From Stomorhina lunata (Eukaryota > Arthropoda > Insecta > Diptera > Rhiniidae): DNA of 64,000 nt. The notes beneath the pieces were generated by a model. That model did not search any database and was not told the origin of the DNA. It saw only the letters and a program-made list of their open reading frames with translations. The stretch covers positions 24,069,724-24,133,723 of the forward strand of contig OW121741.1 of assembly GCA_933228675.1 (NCBI GenBank). Direction: 5' to 3'. Below, piece by piece: positions 22,937 through 35,900 of the stretch. A program made the translations under genes and the position numbers. The number at the start of each line of letters is the position of its first letter. Positions within the stretch are counted from its first letter, which is position 1.

Positions 22937-24795
22937 AAAAATATTTTTATCGTAAATTTTTATATAGAAAATTTTTTTATCGAAAATTTTTCTATTAAAA
23001 ATTTTTTGATCGAAAATTTTTCTATTGAAAATTTTTTTATAGAAAATTTTTTTTTATTGAAAAATATTTTTATCGAAAATTTTTCTGTAGAAAAGTTTTT
23101 TTAACAAAAATTTTTCTATTGAAATTTTTTTTTTTTAATTTTTCTTAGAAAAATTATTTTATAGAAAATTTTTCTATAGAAAAATTATTTTATCGAAAAT
23201 TTTTCTATAGAAAAATTTTTTTATCGAAAATTTTTCTATAGAAAAATTTTTTTATCGAAAATTTTTCTATAGAAAAATTTTTTTATCGAAAATTTTTCTA
23301 TAGAAAAATTTTTTTATCGAAAATTTTTCTATAGAAAAATTTTTTTATCGAAAATTTTTCTATAGAAAAATTTTTTTATCGAAAATTTTTCTATAGAAAA
23401 ATTTTTTTATCGAAAATTTTTCTATAGAAAAATTTTTTTATCGAAAATTTTTCTATAGAAAAATTTTTTTATCGAAAATTTTTCTATAGAAAAATTTTTT
23501 TATCGAAATTTTTTTTTAATTATTTTATAGAAAATTTTTCTATAGAAAAATTATTTTATCGAAAATTTTTTTATAGAAAAATTATTTTATCGAAATTTTT
23601 TTTATCGAATATTTTTCTATAGAAACATTTTTTTATCGAAAATGTTTCTATAGAAAAATTTTTTTATCGAAAATTTTTCTATAGAAAAATTTTTTTATCG
23701 AAAATTTTTCTATAGAAAAATTTTTTTATCGAAAATTTTTCTATAGAAAAATTTTTTTATCGAAAATTTTTCTATAGAAAAATTTTTTTATCGAAAATTT
23801 TTCTATAGAAAAATTTTTTTATCGAAAATTTTTCTATAGAAAAATTTTTTTATCGAACATTTTTCTATAGAAAAATTTTTTTATCGAAAATTTTTTTATA
23901 GAAAAATTTTTTTATCGAAAATTTTTCTATAGAAAAATTTTTTTATCGAAAATTTTTCTATAGAAAAATTTTTTTATCGAAAATTTTTCTATAGAAAAAT
24001 TTTTTTATCGAAAATTTTTCTATAGAAAAATTTTTTTATCGAAAATTTTTCTATAGAAAAATTTTTTTATCGAAAATTTTTCTATAGAAAAATTTTTTTA
24101 TCGAAAATTTTTCTATAGAAAAATTTTTTTATCGAAAATTTTTCTATAGAAAAATTTTTTTATCGAAAATTTTTCTATAGAAAAATTTTTTTATCGAAAA
24201 TTTTTCTATAGAAAAATTTTTTTATCGAAAATTTTTCTATAGAAAAATTTTTTTATCGAAAATTTTTCTATAGAAAAATTTTTTTATCGAAAATTTTTCT
24301 ATAGAAAAATTTTTTTATCGAAAATTTTTCTATAGAAAAATTTTTTTATCGAAAATTTTTCTATAGAAAAATTTTCTTATCAAAAATTTTTCTATAGAAA
24401 AATTTTCTTATCGAAAATTTTTCTATAGAAAAAATTTTTTATTGAAAATTTTTCTATAGAAAAATTTTTTTATCGAACATTTTTTTATAGAAAAATTATT
24501 TTATCGAAAATTTTTCTATAGAAAAATTTTTTTATCGAAAATTTTTCTATAGAAACATTTTTTTTTATCGAAAATTTTTCTATAGAAAAATTTTTTTTTT
24601 ATCGAAAATTTTTCTATAGAAAAATTTTTTTGTCGAAAATTTTTCTATAGAAAAATAAAAAAATTGAAAATTTTTTTATCGAAAATTTTTCTATAGAAAA
24701 ATTTTTTTATCAAAATTTTTCTATAGAAAATTTTTTTTATCAAACAATTTTTCTTTTGAAAAATATTTAATTGAAAATTTTTGTACAGAAAAATA
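22937..24795. repeat. 31-bp minisatellite array 2, about 1.9 kb
   Basis: The period is 31 bp with a unit of TTTTTCTATAGAAAAA plus TTTTTTTATCGAAAA. The core from 23160 to 24360 is nearly perfect; both ends are degenerate. It shares the CTATAG palindrome with arrays 1 and 3 but the spacer half differs (TATCG instead of TCGATAGAAATA), so it is a sister subfamily. Confidence 0.95.
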
Positions 24796-24984
24796 TATTT
24801 TGTTGCAATAAGATGGATTTTGAGTTTGTTTCTTGTATATTTCGGTTCCATAATTTCTTTATTAAGGCGGAACCAGCCGACTTTGCTTTTATTACTCTGT
24901 TTTACTAGTTTCATTCATTTAAAGTTCTTAAGAAAGAAAATTTTACCATGTTTTTTTTTGTTTATTTAAAATCGGAAAACAATT

Positions 24985-25480
24985 GTATGTTTGATGATTA
25001 TTTGATAATGGTTTAACGATCGACTGGCGATTTTTTGAAAATGGTTTGATAATTGTTTATAAATTCTTGATATTTATTTGACAATTGGATTATGATTTTT
25101 TGTTAGTTGTTTTTGATGAATTTGTTTGTTGATGATTTTTATTGTTTGTTTGATAATCGACTGGCGATTGCTTGACGGTTGTTTGGCAACTGTTTAATGA
25201 TTATTTGGAGATTTTTGACAACCTTTTGCAGACACAGACGATTCTGTGATGGTTGTTTGACAATTGTTTGATGATTGTTTAAATGTTGTTTGATTGATGA
25301 TTAATTGCCGACTATTTAATAATTTTAACTATTGTTCGATAATTGTTTGACGACTTTTTGAGGTATGTTTGAATATTTTTGACTAGCTTTTGGCAACTGC
25401 TTAATGATTGCTTGACGATTTTCTAATGGTTGTTTGACTGGATTTTTTGATGGTGGTTTAATGATTGTTTGATAATACTG
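24985..25480 (+). repeat. Highly degenerate short tandem repeat (TTTGATGATTG-like)
   Basis: The words GTTTGATGATT, GTTTGATAATTG and GTTTGACAATTG recur roughly every 10-25 bp across about 500 bp with much variation and almost no sequence outside this theme. It reads like an ancient decayed minisatellite. Confidence 0.65.
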
Positions 25481-26979
25481 ATAAAAGTTTCTTCACGTCT
25501 GGAAACACATTGACATTATTTAATAAAGTTCAAAAGGAAGCTTTTTTTATTGGCTACTCAAATATCCTTTCATTTTGTCAGTATCCAAAATACTTCCTTA
25601 TTTAAGACAATTCAATTTTATTTCACTTAATTTTTGGTCAGCCAGTAATTGAAGTCAAAATTACTTAATTTTATGTTACGAGCGAGCGAAATACCTTTAT
25701 ATTGTTTAAACTTTTCACATTTCGTTTTTGAAACGTTCAATGAACAAAAGCAGTTTTGGCAGTTATTGGGCAGTGAGGCAGCACCTCTATCGCCACTGCG
25801 CTTATTTTTTAATTTATTTAATAAAATTAAAAAACTGAAAAAATAATAATAATATAAATAATAAAAATCAACAACATCAACTGCATCAAGATTTCAAGTC
25901 AACGAAGCGCATGAAACATGAGAATGCGTGTTGTTTACAATTAATTTATATTGACGGATATTAAAATAATCAGTGGCTGCAACTGCCAATTTCGATGTTA
26001 ATTTAATAACTTTTTTTTATTGTTTGTTTGCCGGCATTGTTGTTAATATAATAATCATTTTTAAATTATTTTTTGTGTTGTTGCAGTTTCCACATCAGGC
26101 ATTTTATTACTCTTATTAAATATGATATTTGAGTAATTTTTTGATATTTCAGCTTTTTTTTGTGCAATATTAAATAATTGTTTTATTTATAATATTCAAT
26201 ATAATTTATTATTATTGCAGGTAATTACAATTAATCTTTTTGTTTTATAATGAAAATATCTGAGAGATAAATTGTTTAAGTTAATAAGGCAACAAGTAAA
26301 TTGAGTCTTAAATTTAATATTTGGTTTCAGTTGAGAAAACTTAAGAAATTCAGATATTTTTGCTCCTCTTAGTTTTACACACAATCTCTAGATCGCAATC
26401 GGTAGCTCTTGAGATCGCAAACTCAATCACAAAAATACGTTTCATATAATTCCTTGAAGTCTTTGTTATCAAAAACGTAGAAGTACTAAAACAGTGATAA
26501 GCAGCACAACAACAAATTATATGTATAACAACAAAAGGGTTACCACGGGTGATAGGAAACAGAAATAATGCCCTTCGCTTTTCTAAAACAAGACTTACAT
26601 ATTCTTATCCATCAAATAATCCTCCATTGCAATGCGGATTTTTAATCAAACTAATATCGCAACAATTTAATTTAAGTGTAATTTAGTTGATTTTTCCATT
26701 TCAATTTAACAACCTAAATAAATTGATAATATAAATTAGATACTAATACTAAGTATCACAATTGATATTATTAAATTTAACATGCACGACTCACGATTAA
26801 TTTTTAATATAAATTGGATTTGAAAAGTGTTTGGAACACGTTTTAATAAATTACTAAACTAAACATCAAATAGAAGCAATAAAAGCACAAGTAAGTTGTA
26901 ACGACAACTAAAGGGTGTAGCAATACAAAGAGTTATTAAAGTAGGAACCCTAATACCCCTAATACCCCCAGACTAGTCA
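25481..26979. other. AT-rich DNA left of the satellite, no gene recognised
   Basis: It holds GTTGTTG-type runs of the kind common in fly introns and long A/T tracts, for example near 25830. The frames at 25649-25846 (+) and 26196-26384 (-) lack domain features. TAATACCCCTAATACCCC at about 26951 directly precedes the satellite. Confidence 0.4.
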
Positions 26980-29900
26980 TAGTCTAGTCGTAGTCTAGTC
27001 ATAGTCTAGTCATAGTCTAGTCATAGTCTAGTCATAGTCTAGTCATAGTCTAGTCATAGTCTAGTCATAGTCTAGTCATAGTCTAGTCATAGTCTAGTCA
27101 TAGTCTAGTCATAGTCTAGTCATAGTCTAGTCATAGTCTAGTCATAGTCTAGTCATAGTCTAGTCATAGTCTAGTCATAGTCTAGTCATAGTCTAGTCAT
27201 AGTCTAGTCATAGTCTAGTCATAGTCTAGTCATAGTCTAGTCATAGTCTAGTCATAGTCTAGTCATAGTCTAGTCATAGTCTAGTCATAGTCTAGTCATA
27301 GTCTAGTCATAGTCTAGTCATAGTCTAGTCATAGTCTAGTCATAGTCTAGTCATAGTCTAGTCATAGTCTAGTCATAGTCTAGTCATAGTCTAGTCATAG
27401 TCTAGTCATAGTCTAGTCATAGTCTAGTCATAGTCTAGTCATAGTCTAGTCATAGTCTAGTCATAGTCTAGTCATAGTCTAGTCATAGTCTAGTCATAGT
27501 CTAGTCATAGTCTAGTCATAGTCTAGTCATAGTCTAGTCATAGTCTAGTCATAGTCTAGTCATAGTCTAGTCATAGTCTAGTCATAGTCTAGTCATAGTC
27601 TAGTCATAGTCTAGTCATAGTCTAGTCATAGTCTAGTCATAGTCTAGTCATAGTCTAGTCATAGTCTAGTCATAGTCTAGTCATAGTCTAGTCATAGTCT
27701 AGTCATAGTCTAGTCATAGTCTAGTCATAGTCTAGTCATAGTCTAGTCATAGTCTAGTCATAGTCTAGTCATAGTCTAGTCATAGTCTAGTCATAGTCTA
27801 GTCATAGTCTAGTCATAGTCTAGTCATAGTCTAGTCATAGTCTAGTCATAGTCTAGTCATAGTCTAGTCATAGTCTAGTCATAGTCTAGTCATAGTCTAG
27901 TCATAGTCTAGTCATAGTCTAGTCATAGTCTAGTCATAGTCTAGTCATAGTCTAGTCATAGTCTAGTCATAGTCTAGTCATAGTCTAGTCATAGTCTAGT
28001 CATAGTCTAGTCATAGTCTAGTCATAGTCTAGTCATAGTCTAGTCATAGTCTAGTCATAGTCTAGTCATAGTCTAGTCATAGTCTAGTCATAGTCTAGTC
28101 ATAGTCTAGTCATAGTCTAGTCATAGTCTAGTCATAGTCTAGTCATAGTCTAGTCATAGTCTAGTCATAGTCTAGTCATAGTCTAGTCATAGTCTAGTCA
28201 TAGTCTAGTCATAGTCTAGTCATAGTCTAGTCATAGTCTAGTCATAGTCTAGTCATAGTCTAGTCATAGTCTAGTCATAGTCTAGTCATAGTCTAGTCAT
28301 AGTCTAGTCATAGTCTAGTCATAGTCTAGTCATAGTCTAGTCATAGTCTAGTCATAGTCTAGTCATAGTCTAGTCATAGTCTAGTCATAGTCTAGTCATA
28401 GTCTAGTCATAGTCTAGTCATAGTCTAGTCATAGTCTAGTCATAGTCTAGTCATAGTCTAGTCATAGTCTAGTCATAGTCTAGTCATAGTCTAGTCATAG
28501 TCTAGTCATAGTCTAGTCATAGTCTAGTCATAGTCTAGTCATAGTCTAGTCATAGTCTAGTCATAGTCTAGTCATAGTCTAGTCATAGTCTAGTCATAGT
28601 CTAGTCATAGTCTAGTCATAGTCTAGTCATAGTCTAGTCATAGTCTAGTCATAGTCTAGTCATAGTCTAGTCATAGTCTAGTCATAGTCTAGTCATAGTC
28701 TAGTCATAGTCTAGTCATAGTCTAGTCATAGTCTAGTCATAGTCTAGTCATAGTCTAGTCATAGTCTAGTCATAGTCTAGTCATAGTCTAGTCATAGTCT
28801 AGTCATAGTCTAGTCATAGTCTAGTCATAGTCTAGTCATAGTCTAGTCATAGTCTAGTCATAGTCTAGTCATAGTCTAGTCATAGTCTAGTCATAGTCTA
28901 GTCATAGTCTAGTCATAGTCTAGTCATAGTCTAGTCATAGTCTAGTCATAGTCTAGTCATAGTCTAGTCATAGTCTAGTCATAGTCTAGTCATAGTCTAG
29001 TCATAGTCTAGTCATAGTCTAGTCATAGTCTAGTCATAGTCTAGTCATAGTCTAGTCATAGTCTAGTCATAGTCTAGTCATAGTCTAGTCATAGTCTAGT
29101 CATAGTCTAGTCATAGTCTAGTCATAGTCTAGTCATAGTCTAGTCATAGTCTAGTCATAGTCTAGTCATAGTCTAGTCATAGTCTAGTCATAGTCTAGTC
29201 ATAGTCTAGTCATAGTCTAGTCATAGTCTAGTCATAGTCTAGTCATAGTCTAGTCATAGTCTAGTCATAGTCTAGTCATAGTCTAGTCATAGTCTAGTCA
29301 TAGTCTAGTCATAGTCTAGTCATAGTCTAGTCATAGTCTAGTCATAGTCTAGTCATAGTCTAGTCATAGTCTAGTCATAGTCTAGTCATAGTCTAGTCAT
29401 AGTCTAGTCATAGTCTAGTCATAGTCTAGTCATAGTCTAGTCATAGTCTAGTCATAGTCTAGTCATAGTCTAGTCATAGTCTAGTCATAGTCTAGTCATA
29501 GTCTAGTCATAGTCTAGTCATAGTCTAGTCATAGTCTAGTCATAGTCTAGTCATAGTCTAGTCATAGTCTAGTCATAGTCTAGTCATAGTCTAGTCATAG
29601 TCTAGTCATAGTCTAGTCATAGTCTAGTCATAGTCTAGTCATAGTCTAGTCATAGTCTAGTCATAGTCTAGTCATAGTCTAGTCATAGTCTAGTCATAGT
29701 CTAGTCATAGTCTAGTCATAGTCTAGTCATAGTCTAGTCATAGTCTAGTCATAGTCTAGTCATAGTCTAGTCATAGTCTAGTCATAGTCTAGTCATAGTC
29801 TAGTCATAGTCTAGTCATAGTCTAGTCATAGTCTAGTCATAGTCTAGTCATAGTCTAGTCATAGTCTAGTCATAGTCTAGTCATAGTCTAGTCATAGTCT

Positions 29901-32900
29901 AGTCATAGTCTAGTCATAGTCTAGTCATAGTCTAGTCATAGTCTAGTCATAGTCTAGTCATAGTCTAGTCATAGTCTAGTCATAGTCTAGTCATAGTCTA
30001 GTCATAGTCTAGTCATAGTCTAGTCATAGTCTAGTCATAGTCTAGTCATAGTCTAGTCATAGTCTAGTCATAGTCTAGTCATAGTCTAGTCATAGTCTAG
30101 TCATAGTCTAGTCATAGTCTAGTCATAGTCTAGTCATAGTCTAGTCATAGTCTAGTCATAGTCTAGTCATAGTCTAGTCATAGTCTAGTCATAGTCTAGT
30201 CATAGTCTAGTCATAGTCTAGTCATAGTCTAGTCATAGTCTAGTCATAGTCTAGTCATAGTCTAGTCATAGTCTAGTCATAGTCTAGTCATAGTCTAGTC
30301 ATAGTCTAGTCATAGTCTAGTCATAGTCTAGTCATAGTCTAGTCATAGTCTAGTCATAGTCTAGTCATAGTCTAGTCATAGTCTAGTCATAGTCTAGTCA
30401 TAGTCTAGTCATAGTCTAGTCATAGTCTAGTCATAGTCTAGTCATAGTCTAGTCATAGTCTAGTCATAGTCTAGTCATAGTCTAGTCATAGTCTAGTCAT
30501 AGTCTAGTCATAGTCTAGTCATAGTCTAGTCATAGTCTAGTCATAGTCTAGTCATAGTCTAGTCATAGTCTAGTCATAGTCTAGTCATAGTCTAGTCATA
30601 GTCTAGTCATAGTCTAGTCATAGTCTAGTCATAGTCTAGTCATAGTCTAGTCATAGTCTAGTCATAGTCTAGTCATAGTCTAGTCATAGTCTAGTCATAG
30701 TCTAGTCATAGTCTAGTCATAGTCTAGTCATAGTCTAGTCATAGTCTAGTCATAGTCTAGTCATAGTCTAGTCATAGTCTAGTCATAGTCTAGTCATAGT
30801 CTAGTCATAGTCTAGTCATAGTCTAGTCATAGTCTAGTCATAGTCTAGTCATAGTCTAGTCATAGTCTAGTCATAGTCTAGTCATAGTCTAGTCATAGTC
30901 TAGTCATAGTCTAGTCATAGTCTAGTCATAGTCTAGTCATAGTCTAGTCATAGTCTAGTCATAGTCTAGTCATAGTCTAGTCATAGTCTAGTCATAGTCT
31001 AGTCATAGTCTAGTCATAGTCTAGTCATAGTCTAGTCATAGTCTAGTCATAGTCTAGTCATAGTCTAGTCATAGTCTAGTCATAGTCTAGTCATAGTCTA
31101 GTCATAGTCTAGTCATAGTCTAGTCATAGTCTAGTCATAGTCTAGTCATAGTCTAGTCATAGTCTAGTCATAGTCTAGTCATAGTCTAGTCATAGTCTAG
31201 TCATAGTCTAGTCATAGTCTAGTCATAGTCTAGTCATAGTCTAGTCATAGTCTAGTCATAGTCTAGTCATAGTCTAGTCATAGTCTAGTCATAGTCTAGT
31301 CATAGTCTAGTCATAGTCTAGTCATAGTCTAGTCATAGTCTAGTCATAGTCTAGTCATAGTCTAGTCATAGTCTAGTCATAGTCTAGTCATAGTCTAGTC
31401 ATAGTCTAGTCATAGTCTAGTCATAGTCTAGTCATAGTCTAGTCATAGTCTAGTCATAGTCTAGTCATAGTCTAGTCATAGTCTAGTCATAGTCTAGTCA
31501 TAGTCTAGTCATAGTCTAGTCATAGTCTAGTCATAGTCTAGTCATAGTCTAGTCATAGTCTAGTCATAGTCTAGTCATAGTCTAGTCATAGTCTAGTCAT
31601 AGTCTAGTCATAGTCTAGTCATAGTCTAGTCATAGTCTAGTCATAGTCTAGTCATAGTCTAGTCATAGTCTAGTCATAGTCTAGTCATAGTCTAGTCATA
31701 GTCTAGTCATAGTCTAGTCATAGTCTAGTCATAGTCTAGTCATAGTCTAGTCATAGTCTAGTCATAGTCTAGTCATAGTCTAGTCATAGTCTAGTCATAG
31801 TCTAGTCATAGTCTAGTCATAGTCTAGTCATAGTCTAGTCATAGTCTAGTCATAGTCTAGTCATAGTCTAGTCATAGTCTAGTCATAGTCTAGTCATAGT
31901 CTAGTCATAGTCTAGTCATAGTCTAGTCATAGTCTAGTCATAGTCTAGTCATAGTCTAGTCATAGTCTAGTCATAGTCTAGTCATAGTCTAGTCATAGTC
32001 TAGTCATAGTCTAGTCATAGTCTAGTCATAGTCTAGTCATAGTCTAGTCATAGTCTAGTCATAGTCTAGTCATAGTCTAGTCATAGTCTAGTCATAGTCT
32101 AGTCATAGTCTAGTCATAGTCTAGTCATAGTCTAGTCATAGTCTAGTCATAGTCTAGTCATAGTCTAGTCATAGTCTAGTCATAGTCTAGTCATAGTCTA
32201 GTCATAGTCTAGTCATAGTCTAGTCATAGTCTAGTCATAGTCTAGTCATAGTCTAGTCATAGTCTAGTCATAGTCTAGTCATAGTCTAGTCATAGTCTAG
32301 TCATAGTCTAGTCATAGTCTAGTCATAGTCTAGTCATAGTCTAGTCATAGTCTAGTCATAGTCTAGTCATAGTCTAGTCATAGTCTAGTCATAGTCTAGT
32401 CATAGTCTAGTCATAGTCTAGTCATAGTCTAGTCATAGTCTAGTCATAGTCTAGTCATAGTCTAGTCATAGTCTAGTCATAGTCTAGTCATAGTCTAGTC
32501 ATAGTCTAGTCATAGTCTAGTCATAGTCTAGTCATAGTCTAGTCATAGTCTAGTCATAGTCTAGTCATAGTCTAGTCATAGTCTAGTCATAGTCTAGTCA
32601 TAGTCTAGTCATAGTCTAGTCATAGTCTAGTCATAGTCTAGTCATAGTCTAGTCATAGTCTAGTCATAGTCTAGTCATAGTCTAGTCATAGTCTAGTCAT
32701 AGTCTAGTCATAGTCTAGTCATAGTCTAGTCATAGTCTAGTCATAGTCTAGTCATAGTCTAGTCATAGTCTAGTCATAGTCTAGTCATAGTCTAGTCATA
32801 GTCTAGTCATAGTCTAGTCATAGTCTAGTCATAGTCTAGTCATAGTCTAGTCATAGTCTAGTCATAGTCTAGTCATAGTCTAGTCATAGTCTAGTCATAG

Positions 32901-35900
32901 TCTAGTCATAGTCTAGTCATAGTCTAGTCATAGTCTAGTCATAGTCTAGTCATAGTCTAGTCATAGTCTAGTCATAGTCTAGTCATAGTCTAGTCATAGT
33001 CTAGTCATAGTCTAGTCATAGTCTAGTCATAGTCTAGTCATAGTCTAGTCATAGTCTAGTCATAGTCTAGTCATAGTCTAGTCATAGTCTAGTCATAGTC
33101 TAGTCATAGTCTAGTCATAGTCTAGTCATAGTCTAGTCATAGTCTAGTCATAGTCTAGTCATAGTCTAGTCATAGTCTAGTCATAGTCTAGTCATAGTCT
33201 AGTCATAGTCTAGTCATAGTCTAGTCATAGTCTAGTCATAGTCTAGTCATAGTCTAGTCATAGTCTAGTCATAGTCTAGTCATAGTCTAGTCATAGTCTA
33301 GTCATAGTCTAGTCATAGTCTAGTCATAGTCTAGTCATAGTCTAGTCATAGTCTAGTCATAGTCTAGTCATAGTCTAGTCATAGTCTAGTCATAGTCTAG
33401 TCATAGTCTAGTCATAGTCTAGTCATAGTCTAGTCATAGTCTAGTCATAGTCTAGTCATAGTCTAGTCATAGTCTAGTCATAGTCTAGTCATAGTCTAGT
33501 CATAGTCTAGTCATAGTCTAGTCATAGTCTAGTCATAGTCTAGTCATAGTCTAGTCATAGTCTAGTCATAGTCTAGTCATAGTCTAGTCATAGTCTAGTC
33601 ATAGTCTAGTCATAGTCTAGTCATAGTCTAGTCATAGTCTAGTCATAGTCTAGTCATAGTCTAGTCATAGTCTAGTCATAGTCTAGTCATAGTCTAGTCA
33701 TAGTCTAGTCATAGTCTAGTCATAGTCTAGTCATAGTCTAGTCATAGTCTAGTCATAGTCTAGTCATAGTCTAGTCATAGTCTAGTCATAGTCTAGTCAT
33801 AGTCTAGTCATAGTCTAGTCATAGTCTAGTCATAGTCTAGTCATAGTCTAGTCATAGTCTAGTCATAGTCTAGTCATAGTCTAGTCATAGTCTAGTCATA
33901 GTCTAGTCATAGTCTAGTCATAGTCTAGTCATAGTCTAGTCATAGTCTAGTCATAGTCTAGTCATAGTCTAGTCATAGTCTAGTCATAGTCTAGTCATAG
34001 TCTAGTCATAGTCTAGTCATAGTCTAGTCATAGTCTAGTCATAGTCTAGTCATAGTCTAGTCATAGTCTAGTCATAGTCTAGTCATAGTCTAGTCATAGT
34101 CTAGTCATAGTCTAGTCATAGTCTAGTCATAGTCTAGTCATAGTCTAGTCATAGTCTAGTCATAGTCTAGTCATAGTCTAGTCATAGTCTAGTCATAGTC
34201 TAGTCATAGTCTAGTCATAGTCTAGTCATAGTCTAGTCATAGTCTAGTCATAGTCTAGTCTAGTCTAGTCTAGTCATAGTCTAGTCATAGTCTAGTCATA
34301 GTCTAGTCATAGTCTAGTCATAGTCTAGTCATAGTCTAGTCATAGTCTAGTCATAGTCTAGTCATAGTCTAGTCATAGTCTAGTCATAGTCTAGTCATAG
34401 TCTAGTCATAGTCTAGTCATAGTCTAGTCATAGTCTAGTCATAGTCTAGTCATAGTCTAGTCATAGTCTAGTCATAGTCTAGTCATAGTCTAGTCATAGT
34501 CTAGTCATAGTCTAGTCATAGTCTAGTCATAGTCTAGTCATAGTCTAGTCATAGTCTAGTCATAGTCTAGTCATAGTCTAGTCATAGTCTAGTCATAGTC
34601 TAGTCATAGTCTAGTCATAGTCTAGTCATAGTCTAGTCATAGTCTAGTCATAGTCTAGTCATAGTCTAGTCATAGTCTAGTCATAGTCTAGTCATAGTCT
34701 AGTCATAGTCTAGTCATAGTCTAGTCATAGTCTAGTCATAGTCTAGTCATAGTCTAGTCATAGTCTAGTCATAGTCTAGTCATAGTCTAGTCATAGTCTA
34801 GTCATAGTCTAGTCATAGTCTAGTCATAGTCTAGTCATAGTCTAGTCATAGTCTAGTCATAGTCTAGTCATAGTCTAGTCATAGTCTAGTCATAGTCTAG
34901 TCATAGTCTAGTCATAGTCTAGTCATAGTCTAGTCATAGTCTAGTCATAGTCTAGTCATAGTCTAGTCATAGTCTAGTCATAGTCTAGTCATAGTCTAGT
35001 CATAGTCTAGTCATAGTCTAGTCATAGTCTAGTCATAGTCTAGTCATAGTCTAGTCATAGTCTAGTCATAGTCTAGTCATAGTCTAGTCATAGTCTAGTC
35101 ATAGTCTAGTCATAGTCTAGTCATAGTCTAGTCATAGTCTAGTCATAGTCTAGTCATAGTCTAGTCATAGTCTAGTCATAGTCTAGTCATAGTCTAGTCA
35201 TAGTCTAGTCATAGTCTAGTCATAGTCTAGTCATAGTCTAGTCATAGTCTAGTCATAGTCTAGTCATAGTCTAGTCATAGTCTAGTCATAGTCTAGTCAT
35301 AGTCTAGTCATAGTCTAGTCATAGTCTAGTCATAGTCTAGTCATAGTCTAGTCATAGTCTAGTCATAGTCTAGTCATAGTCTAGTCATAGTCTAGTCATA
35401 GTCTAGTCATAGTCTAGTCATAGTCTAGTCATAGTCTAGTCATAGTCTAGTCATAGTCTAGTCATAGTCTAGTCATAGTCTAGTCATAGTCTAGTCATAG
35501 TCTAGTCATAGTCTAGTCATAGTCTAGTCATAGTCTAGTCATAGTCTAGTCATAGTCTAGTCATAGTCTAGTCATAGTCTAGTCATAGTCTAGTCATAGT
35601 CTAGTCATAGTCTAGTCATAGTCTAGTCATAGTCTAGTCATAGTCTAGTCATAGTCTAGTCATAGTCTAGTCATAGTCTAGTCATAGTCTAGTCATAGTC
35701 TAGTCATAGTCTAGTCATAGTCTAGTCATAGTCTAGTCATAGTCTAGTCATAGTCTAGTCATAGTCTAGTCATAGTCTAGTCATAGTCTAGTCATAGTCT
35801 AGTCATAGTCTAGTCATAGTCTAGTCATAGTCTAGTCATAGTCTAGTCATAGTCTAGTCATAGTCTAGTCATAGTCTAGTCATAGTCTAGTCATAGTCTA

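Noticed and set aside
22937..24795. Regular repeats that might suggest a CRISPR array
   Set aside because: There are no unique spacers of constant length; the whole period is repeated. The genome is animal. These are minisatellites.
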